64,000 nt of DNA from Shouchella rhizosphaerae. Lineage in GTDB: Bacteria > Bacillota > Bacilli > Bacillales > Bacillaceae_D. Shown piece by piece: positions 1 through 9,848 of the stretch. The first letter of the stretch is position 1. Every line of letters begins with the position of its first letter. The notes below the pieces were generated by a model that saw only the letters and a list, made by a program, of their open reading frames with translations, did not search any database and was not told the DNA's origin. The stretch spans positions 248,001 through 312,000 of the forward strand of contig NZ_FRBS01000003.1 of NCBI RefSeq assembly GCF_900142675.1, written 5' to 3'. The translations under genes were made by a program, and so were the position numbers.

Positions 1-526
1 CATATTTACGAATGCCATATTTCTCATAGTATTCATAGGGCAAACTATATAAAAATGCGCTCTCTGGCATCGTTTGGTGGAAAGCAGTATCGAACACTGC
101 TACAGCAGGTACATTTGGAAGGACTTCTTTAAAGGCTTTAATACCTGTAATGTTGGCAGGGTTATGGAGGGGAGCCAATTCTGATACTTCCTCAATGCCT
201 TGAAGGACTTCATCTGTAATTACAACGGAATCATTGAATTTCTCGCCGCCATGAACAACACGGTGGCCAATGCCTTCAATTTCTTCTAGGGATGCAATGA
301 TGCCGCGGCCCGTTAAGTCCTTTAGCAAAAGCTTTACTGCTGCAGCATGGTCAGGAATATCTTCGGTCAATTCATGCTGTTGGCCGTTTGCTTCGATTGT
401 AAAAATACTTTTTTTTAAGCCAATCCGCTCAACCAGCCCTTTTGCAATGACTGTCTCTTCTGGCATTGCCAACAGTTGAAATTTGAGAGATGAACTTCCT
501 GCATTAATTGCAATAATTTTAGCCAT
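1..526 (-). CDS. ackA: Acetate kinase AckA (N-terminal part, cut by window edge)
   Basis: The first 175 codons of acetate kinase, which interconverts acetyl phosphate + ADP and acetate + ATP in overflow metabolism. The N-terminus reads [16 protein letters not shown], the ASKHA-fold phosphate-binding signature. [15 protein letters not shown] and VAVFDTAFH follow, all typical of AckA. The start ATG at 526 is preceded by AAAGGAG. The gene runs off the left edge, so the C-terminal half is not visible. It lies downstream of ytxK, as in B. subtilis. A TTGAAA / TTAAAT pair with 17 bp spacing lies upstream and may be its own promoter. Family identity is certain. Confidence 0.96.
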   Translation of the reverse strand, partial: MAKIIAINAGSSSLKFQLLAMPEETVIAKGLVERIGLKKSIFTIEANGQQHELTEDIPDHAAAVKLLLKDLTGRGIIASLEEIEGIGHRVVHGGEKFNDSVVITDEVLQGIEEVSELAPLHNPANITGIKAFKEVLPNVPAVAVFDTAFHQTMPESAFLYSLPYEYYEKYGIRKY

Positions 527-669
527 GGTTCTTTCGACTCCTTTTTTCTGTCTAACACGCATGTTCCTCTACCATTTAAGCATTCACCAGCCTTGATTTC
601 AAGCACGGTTCGACAAAAAAGCGCATACATTTGAATTAATTAAAAAGAGCGGCAATTTCAACAAAAAAA

Positions 670-688
670 GAGCGCTCATTTAGCGCCC
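670..688 (-). terminator. Rho-independent terminator at the end of ytxK
   Basis: On the minus strand a 7-bp stem (GGGCGCT / AGCGCTC, one G-U pair) overlaps the ytxK stop codon and is followed by seven T residues. It separates ytxK from ackA. Confidence 0.6.
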
Positions 689-1666
689 TAACTGTTCTGA
701 AAACCATTTATTGATTTGCCTCATCATATCGTGCATCGCTTCAGCGTTTGAAAAAGACGGCAGCTCCGCAAGCAATGCTTGTTGAGGGGTTTTGACGTTG
801 TCTGCCTTTTTTTGCAACAACAGTATACTTTTGCCGTGTTGACTGTTGGAAAACAGCGAACTTGGAAGCTGGAGAAGCCCTAACACAATTGCTTCTTTTT
901 TCAAGTAAACATTTAATGCTTCTGCTTGATCGCTTGAGAATAAAAAATTTGGGACAAGCAACACTGCATACCCGCCGGGATGAAGGGAGCGAATTGCTTG
1001 TTCGATCATTAAATGATGAATATAGCTATGCCCTTCTCCTGCTTTTAACTCAAACCCTTTTGCGACATCATCTTTTGGATAATAGCCAACAGGCAAGTCG
1101 CTCGCCACGATGTCTGCGTGAGGCAATGTAACTTGGACGCTGTCTTGGTGGTATAAAGCGACTTCACGTTGCTGCAAATTGGCACTTGCGAACGCGACTT
1201 TCAGCAATGTTTCATCCGCTTCAAATCCAATTGCCTCTGGCTCATTGTTTACATGGTTGCAAATCGAAAACAACAAATTCCCTGAACCAACAGCCAAATC
1301 AAGCAGTTTAAAGCGCTCTTTTTTAGGGTCTATTAGTTTTTGAACCAGATAGCCGATAAACAAACTTACCGCGTCAGGCGTCAGCATGTGGTTTGCTTGT
1401 ACGGTCCCTTTCATTCCTTTTATGATGGCAAGCTGAAATGCTTTGCGCATATCTTCCCGTTCCCATTTTTCGTCTTTCACTTCGTTTAGCTTTTTTTCGA
1501 GCATTGCCTCGGTTTCGCCACGCACTTCCTGCAAAATCTGTTGTTCAAATAAATTGTCGCCTGCTGCAGCCAAAGCGTCTAAATACGTTCCCTCGATCTG
1601 GTTAAGTAAAATGTCAGCGCTTTGGTCCAAATAATCAAACAGACGTACTACTTGAGTTGATTCCAT
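680..1666 (-). CDS. ytxK: YtxK-type SAM-dependent methyltransferase
   Basis: 328-residue class I methyltransferase. An N-terminal helical region is followed by a Rossmann domain. LLDLAVGSGNLL (about residue 120) is SAM motif I, and SDLPVGYYP (about 190) takes the place of the N/D-P-P-Y motif of N6-adenine methyltransferases. The substrate is unknown. Length and position next to ackA match B. subtilis YtxK (329 aa). I chose the ATG at 1666 because AAGAAGGTG sits just upstream; the frame stays open further but without a good ribosome site. Confidence 0.9.
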   Translation of the reverse strand: MESTQVVRLFDYLDQSADILLNQIEGTYLDALAAAGDNLFEQQILQEVRGETEAMLEKKLNEVKDEKWEREDMRKAFQLAIIKGMKGTVQANHMLTPDAVSLFIGYLVQKLIDPKKERFKLLDLAVGSGNLLFSICNHVNNEPEAIGFEADETLLKVAFASANLQQREVALYHQDSVQVTLPHADIVASDLPVGYYPKDDVAKGFELKAGEGHSYIHHLMIEQAIRSLHPGGYAVLLVPNFLFSSDQAEALNVYLKKEAIVLGLLQLPSSLFSNSQHGKSILLLQKKADNVKTPQQALLAELPSFSNAEAMHDMMRQINKWFSEQLGR

Positions 1667-1730
1667 TTTTACACCTTCTTTTTTCCGTCCATCTTGTCTG
1701 TCCTGTATTGTACAAAAGCACAAAGAAAAA

Positions 1731-1752
1731 GTCCACTGTCACAGCAGTGGAC
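1731..1752 (-). terminator. Terminator after tpx
   Basis: Perfect 8-bp stem GTCCACTG/CAGTGGAC with a 6-nt loop. On the minus strand it is followed by TTTTTCTTTG, between tpx and ytxK. Confidence 0.75.
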
Positions 1753-1777
1753 ATAAACTGATTATGCCGTTCGGCTA

Positions 1778-2272
1778 TTAAGCATTTTTAGCTGCTTCCA
1801 ACGCAGCCTCATAATTTGGGTGCTCCGTCACTTCGTTCACGTACTCCACATAAACAATCTCATCATCCGCATTAACGACAAAGACAGAACGGGCCAACAA
1901 GCGCAATTCTTTAATTACTACACCGTATGCTTCGCCAAATGACAAGTCGCGGTGGTCGGAAAGCGTTTGGACATTATCAATGCCAGCGGAAGCGCACCAA
2001 CGTTTTTGGGCAAATGGCAAATCGACGCTGATCGTAAGAACCGCCGTATTATCCAATTTTGCTGCCTCTTCATTAAAACGCCTTGTCTGCTGGTCGCATA
2101 CACCTGTGTCCAAGGATGGCACAACACTGATCAAGCGAACTTTTCCTTTTGAATCTGCGAGCGTTACTTCAGATAAATCGTTGGCCAACACCGTAAAATC
2201 CGGCGCTTTTTCCCCTACTTGGACTTGTGTTCCAGCTAATGTGACTGGTTTTTGCTTGAATGTAATTTGCAT
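1778..2272 (-). CDS. tpx: Thiol peroxidase Tpx
   Basis: 164-residue atypical 2-Cys peroxiredoxin that reduces hydrogen and alkyl peroxides using thioredoxin. The peroxidatic cysteine is Cys59 in [15 protein letters not shown] and the resolving cysteine is Cys93 in KRWCASAG. The spacing and motifs are those of Tpx rather than AhpC or Bcp. The order tpx-ytxK-ackA matches B. subtilis; the terminator downstream suggests it is transcribed separately. Start ATG is at 2272, with AAGGGAAGC upstream. Confidence 0.97.
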   Translation of the reverse strand: MQITFKQKPVTLAGTQVQVGEKAPDFTVLANDLSEVTLADSKGKVRLISVVPSLDTGVCDQQTRRFNEEAAKLDNTAVLTISVDLPFAQKRWCASAGIDNVQTLSDHRDLSFGEAYGVVIKELRLLARSVFVVNADDEIVYVEYVNEVTEHPNYEAALEAAKNA

Positions 2273-2473
2273 GCTTCCCTTCCCCCCATCATATTGGTTC
2301 TTTCTTTATAAATTGTACAGGCTAAGCAGTCGTTAGGCAACTGCGACGTTTTAATCGTGAACATTGATTGGCACAAAAAGGATGCCTTTCCCATTGACTG
2401 TTTCTGCCATTCGCTCTACACTATAAACGTATATAATTATTTCGTGTGCCAAACAATTAAAGGATGTGACTCC

Positions 2474-3670
2474 ATGGCTAAGCAGCGGCTTTGGTCGCCT
2501 ACGTTTTTGTATTTATGCTTTAGCGCATTTACTTTATTTTCGATTTTCAACTTATTCATTCCTACATTGCCGTTATTTGCGATGGACGTGCTTCATGCGT
2601 CAGAACAACAAGTCGGCATTATCGTTGGAGTGTTCATCGCTGCCTCAGTCATTGCCCGCCTTTTCGCAGGGCTATTGCTTGATCGTTTCGGAGAGAAGAA
2701 CATGTTGCTCGTTTCCTTTCTCGTCGTAGTGATCACCGCCATTTTGCACATTTGGTCATTTTCATTCGGATGGCTTCTTTTTTTGCGTTTTTTACAAGGT
2801 TTGGGCTTTGGAGTAGCGACAACAGCAGCAGGTGCGCTAGCGATCATGATTGCCCCTAAAACACGGCAAGGAGAAGCAGTCGGATACTACAGCATGTTTA
2901 TGAGCCTGGCTATGGTCATCGGCCCTGTCGTTGGATTGCAAGTCGTCCAACACATTTCCTACACAGCACTTTTTCTAACGACCGTATTTTTATCCGTTAT
3001 AGGGCTATTGCTTGCATTGTTTATCGTGTATAAGCCTGTAAGAAAAGCACCAGAACCTCTTTCTGTAGATCGGTTTATTGCCATAAAAGCGGTGCCTGTC
3101 AGCCTTTGCTCATCCCTTGCCTCCTTTGCTTACGGTGGGATATTAAGTTTTATTACGTTGTACGCTGTCAGCCTCGGCATGGAATCCGCAGCAAGTGCTT
3201 TTTTTCTTGTGTATGCCCTTGTCCTCCTAGGTTCCCGTATGATTACGGGCAGGATTTTTGACCGCTTTGGTGAAAATGTCGTTGTCTACCCAACACTTGT
3301 TTTATTTGCGATCGGCCTCTTTACCCTTTCGCAAGCAGGCAGCTTATCGATTTTTTTAATCGCCGCTGTCTTAATGGGTGCCGGTTTCGGCTCTGTGCTG
3401 CCAAGTTTCCAAACGCTTGCCGTTCAATCTGTTCCCCCAAAACAAGCAGTGCAAGCGACAAGCACTTTTTATATTTTTTATGACCTTGGTATCGGCCTCG
3501 GCTCTTACGTGCTTGGCCTCATTGTCACAGGCTCTACCTATTCGTTTATGTACATCATCTCAGCCTCAATTGTGATTCTGGCCATCGTAGCCTATCGCGT
3601 GTTGCATCATCGCAAATTAAACAACTTAGGGGTAAAATGCATGGCCGATGCCGAATTGGAAGCATCATAA
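2474..3670 (+). CDS. MFS transporter
   Basis: 398-residue protein with about twelve hydrophobic helices and the major facilitator motif A between TM2 and TM3 (GLLLDRFGEKNML). A second related motif (GRIFDRFGENVVV) starts the second half. This is the drug/metabolite exporter style of MFS; the substrate cannot be told. The start ATG at 2474 follows AAAGGATGTGAC. It runs opposite to its neighbours and interrupts the tpx-ytfJ neighbourhood of B. subtilis, so it is a lineage-specific insertion. Confidence 0.85.
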   Translation: MAKQRLWSPTFLYLCFSAFTLFSIFNLFIPTLPLFAMDVLHASEQQVGIIVGVFIAASVIARLFAGLLLDRFGEKNMLLVSFLVVVITAILHIWSFSFGWLLFLRFLQGLGFGVATTAAGALAIMIAPKTRQGEAVGYYSMFMSLAMVIGPVVGLQVVQHISYTALFLTTVFLSVIGLLLALFIVYKPVRKAPEPLSVDRFIAIKAVPVSLCSSLASFAYGGILSFITLYAVSLGMESAASAFFLVYALVLLGSRMITGRIFDRFGENVVVYPTLVLFAIGLFTLSQAGSLSIFLIAAVLMGAGFGSVLPSFQTLAVQSVPPKQAVQATSTFYIFYDLGIGLGSYVLGLIVTGSTYSFMYIISASIVILAIVAYRVLHHRKLNNLGVKCMADAELEAS

Positions 3671-3688
3671 AATCTGCACATCGCCGAA

Positions 3689-3717
3689 AAGCCAGTTGAG
3701 AAGATCTCAACTGGCTT
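3689..3717. terminator. Bidirectional terminator between MFS gene and ytfJ
   Basis: Inverted repeat AAGCCAGTTGAG / CTCAACTGGCTT, 12 bp perfect, 5-nt loop, placed between the convergent ends of the MFS gene and ytfJ. Confidence 0.7.
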
Positions 3718-3734
3718 AGAGCTTGTTGAACCAA

Positions 3735-4157
3735 TTATGCAAGGGGATCGTCATAATGATAGCTAGTTTTGTCACCATGCTCGTTCTGCTTTAGCATGTG
3801 TTGTACTTTTTCAAAAGCTTGCGGCGCCAAGTCGAGCAGTCGTTCATAAAGATGAGTCGAACTGTCTAAATGAACCATATTGACACCTTTGCTATTTACG
3901 ACCAAAAAGGCAATTGGCGTAATCGACACACCGCCGCCGCTTCCACCGCCAAATGGATGGCCAATTTCATCGTGAGCTTGCTCGATGTGGAATTCACTTC
4001 CCCCTGCAGCAAACCCGAAGCCTACCTTTGAAATCGGCATAATGACACTGCCATCAGGTGTTTCGACAGGGTCACCGACAATGGTATTGACGTCAGCCAT
4101 GGCCTTGATGTTTTCCATTGCTGTCTTCATCAAGCCCTGAATTGGATGTTCTGACAT
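3735..4157 (-). CDS. ytfJ: GerW family sporulation protein YtfJ
   Basis: 140-residue GerW/YtfJ protein. The glycine-rich segment HPFGGGSGGGVSITPIAFLVV is the family hallmark. In B. subtilis YtfJ is a forespore-expressed protein with a role in germination; here that is inferred from homology. ATG at 4157 is preceded by AAAGGAGTAAAGTC. It follows ytfI by 17 bp in the same operon, as in B. subtilis. Confidence 0.93.
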   Translation of the reverse strand: MSEHPIQGLMKTAMENIKAMADVNTIVGDPVETPDGSVIMPISKVGFGFAAGGSEFHIEQAHDEIGHPFGGGSGGGVSITPIAFLVVNSKGVNMVHLDSSTHLYERLLDLAPQAFEKVQHMLKQNEHGDKTSYHYDDPLA

Positions 4158-4174
4158 GACTTTACTCCTTTCAC

Positions 4175-4858
4175 TCAATCACTTGCTACAGCACCTTGTG
4201 CAGGCGCCTGTACCTTCTGTGAAGAGTTCTTCTTGTAATTGAGAACAAGCGCAAGACCTGTACGTATAGCGTGTCCCACGCGAAAGGAGACTATGCATGA
4301 AAACGAAAGGGCGAACGTTTCAGACTGGAAATGGGGAACGACGTCCAATTGTTGGGCAGCACGCCATTTCACTTTATGGGAAGCCCATCCGCAAAAAAAC
4401 GACTTTAGCCCCCATACGACCCCCGCCACTTTGGCAGCGCTGGCGGCTTCTCCTGTGCCAATTTCAGTGGACCATTTGAACTCTTCAACAGTCAAGCCTT
4501 TAAAAAAACGAACAGCGATCCGTTTATAGCTGGGAAAGTGTGCAATCCACTCTTTGCTTTTCTTAATAAAGCGCTTGATTGTTTCAATCGACCATTTCTT
4601 TTTTTGTTTGTTTTCTTTTACAGGGCTTTTATTTTTTTCCCTGATCGACACCGTGCCTTCGTTTTCATTCCATTCAATTAAAGGCGCTTCCAATTGATAA
4701 AGAGTAAAGCCTAACATGCGGACATCCAGTTGCAGCAAATCTTCCTTTTGTCGATGTTTGTAAGTACACCGAATGCGAATTGTTGCCATTAAAAGGCATA
4801 TGCCTAGTAGCAGCAGACTAGCTGTGGACGCTATTAACCACCATACCCAGCTTTGCAC
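4175..4858 (-). CDS. ytfI: DUF2953 membrane protein YtfI
   Basis: 227-residue protein with one N-terminal membrane segment (WVWWLIASTASLLLLGICLL) and a mostly soluble, basic remainder, as in DUF2953 proteins. It is the conserved partner of ytfJ in sporeformers; its biochemical role is unknown. I chose GTG at 4858 because AAAGGAGGGC lies six bases upstream; an earlier ATG at 4891 lacks a site. Confidence 0.85.
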   Translation of the reverse strand: MQSWVWWLIASTASLLLLGICLLMATIRIRCTYKHRQKEDLLQLDVRMLGFTLYQLEAPLIEWNENEGTVSIREKNKSPVKENKQKKKWSIETIKRFIKKSKEWIAHFPSYKRIAVRFFKGLTVEEFKWSTEIGTGEAASAAKVAGVVWGLKSFFCGWASHKVKWRAAQQLDVVPHFQSETFALSFSCIVSFRVGHAIRTGLALVLNYKKNSSQKVQAPAQGAVASD

Positions 4859-5087
4859 ACCGTTGCCCTCCTTTCTCTTTACTATACGCAATTGCCGAAA
4901 AAATAAACAAACGGTCGTTATCTAAAAAAGACAAAGTCGATAATCGTACTCTGACAGTTAAAAAACGCTTGGCAGACGAGGGAAAATCGAATGGAACGGG
5001 GGTTGGAGCGCTGCGGTTTCCTTGTCCATAAACCTAAAGCCTGTCGTCAAAATTAGACGACAGGCTCCGTTTTCACCATTGTTCTTG

Positions 5088-5636
5088 CTACTCACAATGG
5101 ATGACATATGTCTCGGCAAACAAATCATGGATGCCTTGTTTTTTAGGCGTGCATGCAACAACAATATAAGCAAGCAGCGGGAAACGAAGTGGTAAGGGTG
5201 CTTGCTGGATAAAGCGGCCGACGCCTTCTCGAAAGAACAATGTTCGCCATGTGAGCGGCGAGCCGTCTGCAGCAACCACTTTTAAACCAAACACCATTTT
5301 TCCAAGCGTTTGCGAGAAAGCTTTTGTCATTCCTGCAAAATAAGCGAAAAACAACAGTGCGTAAAGAATAGCTGGGGCAATCACCGTTGTAACCGCAAAC
5401 CCAAAGAAATGGTCGTTTGTTTGTACAAACGGCAGCCACGAATGAACTAATGCCGCGTTTATAGCTGAAACGATCAATAAATCAAATAAAAACGCCCATA
5501 ATCGCATCCAAAACCCAGCATAACGAATCGCGCTTGCCCCTTTTTCTTGAGCCGCCTCCCTTGTTGCAGGAACCATCACCGGCGGCTGTTTTCGTAAATA
5601 ACGCTTGAATCCGGCAGAGGGGAATCGCCTTTCCAT
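5088..5636 (-). CDS. yteJ: RDD family membrane protein YteJ
   Basis: 182-residue RDD protein. The R-D-D pattern is seen in GFWMRLWAFLFDLLIVS and in the later SQTLGKMVFGLKVV segment, with three predicted membrane spans. B. subtilis YteJ is encoded next to sppA, as here. In that species SppA-YteJ takes part in resistance to antibacterial peptides acting on the membrane (established for B. subtilis, inferred here). Start ATG at 5636 has AAGGGGG eight bases upstream and lies just after the sppA stop at 5650. Confidence 0.9.
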   Translation of the reverse strand: MERRFPSAGFKRYLRKQPPVMVPATREAAQEKGASAIRYAGFWMRLWAFLFDLLIVSAINAALVHSWLPFVQTNDHFFGFAVTTVIAPAILYALLFFAYFAGMTKAFSQTLGKMVFGLKVVAADGSPLTWRTLFFREGVGRFIQQAPLPLRFPLLAYIVVACTPKKQGIHDLFAETYVIHCE

Positions 5637-5649
5637 TTGTTCAGCCCCC

Positions 5650-6636
5650 TTATTCATAATCATACAGATACATGGCTCTAGGTTGGTTGTACTCGGTCAG
5701 TTCCATGAGTCCTTGTTTTTGTTCAGCTTTGCCAAATATTTTTTCAGCAGCAAGGCCAAACATACTCGTTAATCCTTGTTTCGGCTCAATCGCAATGACT
5801 TGGTAGTTGCTGCCCAAATCACGCTGCATGGCGGCAATGACATCATTGATCGACCCAAGCTCATCAATTAAGCCTGCTTCGAGCGCTTGCCTGCCTGTAT
5901 AAATTCTGCCGTCCCCTAATTCACGAACGCGCTCTTCATCCATTCCCCGGCCATTGGCAATGACTTCGACAAATTCATCGTAGTATTCATCGACAATCGA
6001 TTGTAAAATCTCATCTTCTTCTTCAGTAGGCGGACGAGTGCCGCTCATCATGTCTTTGTAAGGACCGCTTTTGTAAACCGTTTCCTCGACACCGATTTTA
6101 TCAAGCAATTCGGTAATGTTTAACGAACTCATAATCACGCCAATTGACCCCGTTAACGTTTGCGGATATGCAAAAATTTGCTCAGCAGGAGCGGCCAAGT
6201 AATACCCACCAGAAGCAGCCATCGAACCCATTGAAATGTAAACGGGTTTCCCATAATTTTCTTGTGCTTCAATGACCGCATCATGAATTTCCGCACTTTC
6301 TAATACGCCGCCACCAGGAGAATCAACCGCAATAATAATCCCTTCCACATTTGGGGAACTCATTGTTTGGTAAAATAAATCCATAAAGTTTGAATGATTG
6401 TACCCTTCAGCAGAAAACAGAGAATCGCTTGTTGTATTAATGATCGCCCCGTTTACTTCTAAAAGGGCAATTGAACCGGAAGGATCTCCTTCCTGAATCA
6501 CTACGCTTTCGTCATAAGCTCCTGCTAGCCAATTGGCTTGGGAATATGTATTCATCGCTAGTGATAGCGATGTAATGACTGAAAACACCAAAATAAAAGC
6601 CCCAATTCCTAATGCAATCCACCTTCTCGCTTTCAT
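5650..6636 (-). CDS. sppA: Signal peptide peptidase SppA
   Basis: 328-residue short-form SppA: an N-terminal membrane anchor (residues about 5-28) and one S49 protease domain using a Ser/Lys dyad. The segment SMAASGGYYLAAPA carries the catalytic serine. The lysine is in VYKSGPYKDMMSG, and VDSPGGGVLESA is the substrate-binding strand. It degrades leftover signal peptides and membrane peptides at the outer face of the membrane. ATG at 6636 follows GGAGCGAGAGG. It is in one operon with yteJ. Confidence 0.95.
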   Translation of the reverse strand: MKARRWIALGIGAFILVFSVITSLSLAMNTYSQANWLAGAYDESVVIQEGDPSGSIALLEVNGAIINTTSDSLFSAEGYNHSNFMDLFYQTMSSPNVEGIIIAVDSPGGGVLESAEIHDAVIEAQENYGKPVYISMGSMAASGGYYLAAPAEQIFAYPQTLTGSIGVIMSSLNITELLDKIGVEETVYKSGPYKDMMSGTRPPTEEEDEILQSIVDEYYDEFVEVIANGRGMDEERVRELGDGRIYTGRQALEAGLIDELGSINDVIAAMQRDLGSNYQVIAIEPKQGLTSMFGLAAEKIFGKAEQKQGLMELTEYNQPRAMYLYDYE

Positions 6637-6866
6637 CCTCTCGCTCCTTTGTAATTTTGTCTTAAAATCAAATGCTCCGCCATCTCCTACAAATGTTCGT
6701 AGCTCCCCCATTGCCCATTATCATCTTTATGTATCGTTGTTTCTCCGTTCGCCACGCAGCCTAGAGTCCTTTCTTGCTTCCGTATACAACGTGCGGTTAC
6801 CACAAAAGCCCCTTTCTGCCTCTTTCTAGTATATCATCTTCCCATATCGTTGAAAAACACAGAAAC

Positions 6867-6888
6867 GGAGCAGGGGTGTCCCTGCTCC
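6867..6888 (-). terminator. Terminator after the SASP gene
   Basis: Inverted repeat GGAGCAGGG / CCCTGCTCC just downstream of the SASP stop. The following T tract on the minus strand is short. Confidence 0.55.
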
Positions 6889-6906
6889 TAGCCATTTTGT
6901 ATGAAC

Positions 6907-7107
6907 TTATCTTTGAAATCCGCCTAATTGTTGTTCAGCTTGAGCAACCAAACGTTTCGTGATTTCGCCACCTACAGAACCGTTTGCACGAGAAGTCGTG
7001 TCAGCTCCAAGGTTTACGCCAAATTCAGAAGCGATTTCGTATTTCATTTGATCAAGTGCTTGTTGTACGCCAGGTACTACCAAGTTATTTGAGTTTGAGT
7101 TAGCCAT
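6907..7107 (-). CDS. sspA: Alpha/beta-type small acid-soluble spore protein
   Basis: 66-residue DNA-binding spore protein. [18 protein letters not shown] contains the GPR protease cleavage region (E-I-A/S-E-F-G). [20 protein letters not shown] is the conserved C-terminal DNA-binding half. It coats spore DNA and protects it from UV. The start ATG at 7107 has GGAGGTGAG upstream. Its position next to thiI equals that of sspA in B. subtilis, but the alpha/beta subtype number is a guess. A forespore sigma-G promoter is expected; I saw only a weak candidate. Confidence 0.95.
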   Translation of the reverse strand: MANSNSNNLVVPGVQQALDQMKYEIASEFGVNLGADTTSRANGSVGGEITKRLVAQAEQQLGGFQR

Positions 7108-7237
7108 ATGTCTCACCTCCTCCGGTACTTCTAGATTGCTCGAAAGAGGAAAGAACATACATGCTTGATAACTGGTAAATATATGAACTTCCCCTACTTC
7201 CATTTCGCAAGAAGTAGGGGATTCCCATCATTTCCTT

Positions 7238-8440
7238 TTAAAATAACTGGTCCAATGTTGGCGATGTGTGCGCGCCTGTTACTTCAAGGGATTCAATTCC
7301 CGCAATCGCCTCTCTGCATTTTTCCTCCACTTGCACGTATTGTTCAAAATGAGCAGAACGATCCCGTTTTGGCTTTGTTTTAGAATCTGTCGGCAAAAAG
7401 ATCGTACAACAGTCTTCATAAGGGAGAATCGATGTTTCATACGTGCCAATCCGTTTCGCATAAGCGATTGTCGTCTCTTTATCCATTGCTAAAAGCGGAC
7501 GCAATACAGGTAAATTGGTCATTTCATTAATCGTATTCATGCTGGCCAGTGTTTGCGAGGCGACTTGGCCTAAACTTTCACCATTTGAAATCGCTAAGAT
7601 GCCTCGTTCCCTGGCGATCCGATCCGCAATCCGCAACATCATCCGTCTCATAATCGTCATTTCATAACTGGACGGCACTTCTTTATGGATATGCGTTTGA
7701 ATATCGGTGAAGGGGACAAAATGAAGCGTGATCGTACGACCAAATTTTGTCAACTCTCTTGTCAAATCAATCACTTTTTGTTTGGCCCGTTCATTTGTAT
7801 AAGGAGGACTGTGGAAATGAAGCATTTCTACTTCTGCTCCTCTGCCCATTAGCATATGGGCGGCAACAGGCGAATCGATTCCGCCTGACAGCAAATGAAG
7901 AACTTTTCCACTGCTTCCTACCGGCAATCCTTTTGCTCCTGCATACACACCAGCTGTTATATACGTTCCTGACTCTCGCACATCGACTACAACGTTGACA
8001 TCGGGATGATGGACATCAACAGCTAACTCGCCAGTGAATGCCTTTAGCACGTATGAGCCTATTTTGTGGTTAAGGGACTGGGAATCAATCGGAAAAAGCT
8101 TGTATGCCCGCCTAGCAGAGACTTTAAACGTTTTAGCATCTGGATGTTGAGTAAGCATAAAGAGTGCGCCTTTTTGCATGGCTTCTAACTCATTCTCCAC
8201 TCTTAAGGCGAGGCTGTATGATTGAATGCCAAATACATTGGCTAGTGCTGCTGCAACGGGCTCATGGTCGGTGCTGTTTAGTTCGACGACAATCCGCCCA
8301 AACGTCCGCTTCGCTTGTACCTTTGGAAAAGGTTTTAATACATGGCGAATATTGGCGAGCAGTAGTTTTTCAAAATGGCCTCTGTTTTTTCCTTTTAAGG
8401 CCAATTCGCCATAACGAACAAGAATATGGTCCATTTTCAT
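7238..8440 (-). CDS. thiI: tRNA 4-thiouridine synthase ThiI
   Basis: 400-residue enzyme that adenylates U8 of tRNA and transfers sulfur to make s4U; sulfur comes from the neighbouring desulfurase NifZ. An N-terminal ferredoxin-like/THUMP region (about 1-165) precedes a PP-loop ATPase with [12 protein letters not shown] (about 180-192). There is no C-terminal rhodanese domain, as in B. subtilis ThiI. Its ATG at 8440 overlaps the nifZ stop codon (ATGA), so the two are translationally coupled. Confidence 0.96.
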
Positions 8441-9576
8441 TTCCCTACAACCTCCTGAAGCTCTGGAATGATCTGTTTTAAGGCGTCTGCACATGCTTCC
8501 ACTTCTTCATGTGTCGTTGCAAACGAGAAGCTCATGCGAATGGCGCTCTCAGCCACTGTTCTCGGTTTCATTGCCCCTAAAAGGACACGGCTCGGTTTGC
8601 CCGTTTTCGTCGAGCAGGCTGACTGTGTCGAAACGTAAATTTGGCGTTGACCGAGTGCCTGCACAAGTACTTCGGCCTTAATGCCTGGAATCGATACATT
8701 CAGTATATGAGGTGCATAGCCCGATGTTGGCGTGTTAACGACTAGCCCCTCTATTTGTTCCAGCTTGGCGCGCAACATGTCATTTAAGGCAAGCAGCCGT
8801 TGTTGCTGTTCCTGTTCCTGACTTTCCATTAACCCGAGCGCCTTGGCAAATGCAGCGACACCTGCTGTATTTTCTGTGCCAGGACGCAATCGTTGTTCTT
8901 GTCCGCCTCCGTAAAGGAGACTTTCCAGAGTAGCAGGATTGTTGACAAATAACAACCCTGTCCCTTTCAAACCATGGATTTTATGGGCGGATAAAGACAG
9001 CATATCAATGTTTGCTTCTTTCAGCGAAAATGGGACTTTTGCCAAACTTTGCACGGCATCGACATGAAATTTGATTTGTGGGTAGCGTTGAAGCAAAGCG
9101 CCAATTTCAGCGATCGGTTGGATAGTCCCTAGTTCGCCTTGGACATGCCCAAGCGTAACCAAAACGGTATTTGGACGAATGGCAGATTCAATCGCTTTGC
9201 TTGTCACACGTCCATCCTCGTCCGCTTGCACATACGTCACTTCAAACCCTTGCGCTTCAAGAGCGCGAGCATTCTCATAAATAGATGCATGTTCAACAGT
9301 GGTGGTAATTAAGTGGCCGTTTGCATGCTTTTTCGCTGTTCCTTGAATGGCCACCGCATTTGCTTCTGTGCCCCCTGAGGTAAAAATAAGCTGATTCGGC
9401 ATGCAGTTAAGATAAGCAGCAAAACGTTTACGGGCATGATCAAGTACTTGCTCCGCTTCCATGCCAAGAGTATGCAACGACGAAGCATTGCCAAAATAAT
9501 CTGCAGCCATCTTCGTATATAAAACAAGCACGTCGGGATGGGGCCGAGTGGTTGCGCTATTGTCCAAATAAATCAT
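8437..9576 (-). CDS. nifZ: Cysteine desulfurase NifZ (IscS-like), partner of ThiI
   Basis: 379-residue PLP enzyme of the NifS/IscS family. [16 protein letters not shown] is the usual N-terminus. Lys in [14 protein letters not shown] binds PLP. Cys in [14 protein letters not shown] is the persulfide-forming residue. It gives sulfur to ThiI for s4U in tRNA, which the nifZ-thiI coupling supports. Start ATG at 9576 follows AAAGGAGTTACACCGG. Confidence 0.94.
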
Positions 9577-9673
9577 CCGGTGTAACTCCTTTCCTCTCTT
9601 CCAGGCTTTTAACTTAGCAAGCCTCGTTCGCTATTGCAAGCATATCTTTCAACAATCTGCACCGCAACTCAAA

Positions 9674-9701
9674 AACGCAGTTTCACAAAGGAAACTGCGT
9701 T
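9674..9701. terminator. Hairpin terminator between ezrA and nifZ
   Basis: 11-bp inverted repeat AACGCAGTTTC / GAAACTGCGTT with a 6-nt loop in the ezrA-nifZ gap. It probably ends ezrA transcription on the minus strand. The rest of the gap (9577-9848) shows no gene. Confidence 0.6.
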
Positions 9702-9848
9702 CACATACGTCGTCGGTTCGTGGTTATCGTCGTTTTTATACGTCCAGAAACCATGCACTTATTTGACGTTCCCCATCTTCCTCGCCTAGCATCTGGTAAC
9801 TCTGGATAAATAGTACGTGTTGGGCGTTCGCCTTGCACGGCAAAGGCA

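Noticed and set aside
580-640. cre-like TGTATGCGCTTTTT upstream of ackA
   Set aside because: Several mismatches to the cre core; too weak to list, although ackA control by CcpA is known in B. subtilis.
7108-7200. Sigma-G promoter for the SASP gene
   Set aside because: Only a poor -35/-10 match (TTCATAT / CATGTAT) was found.
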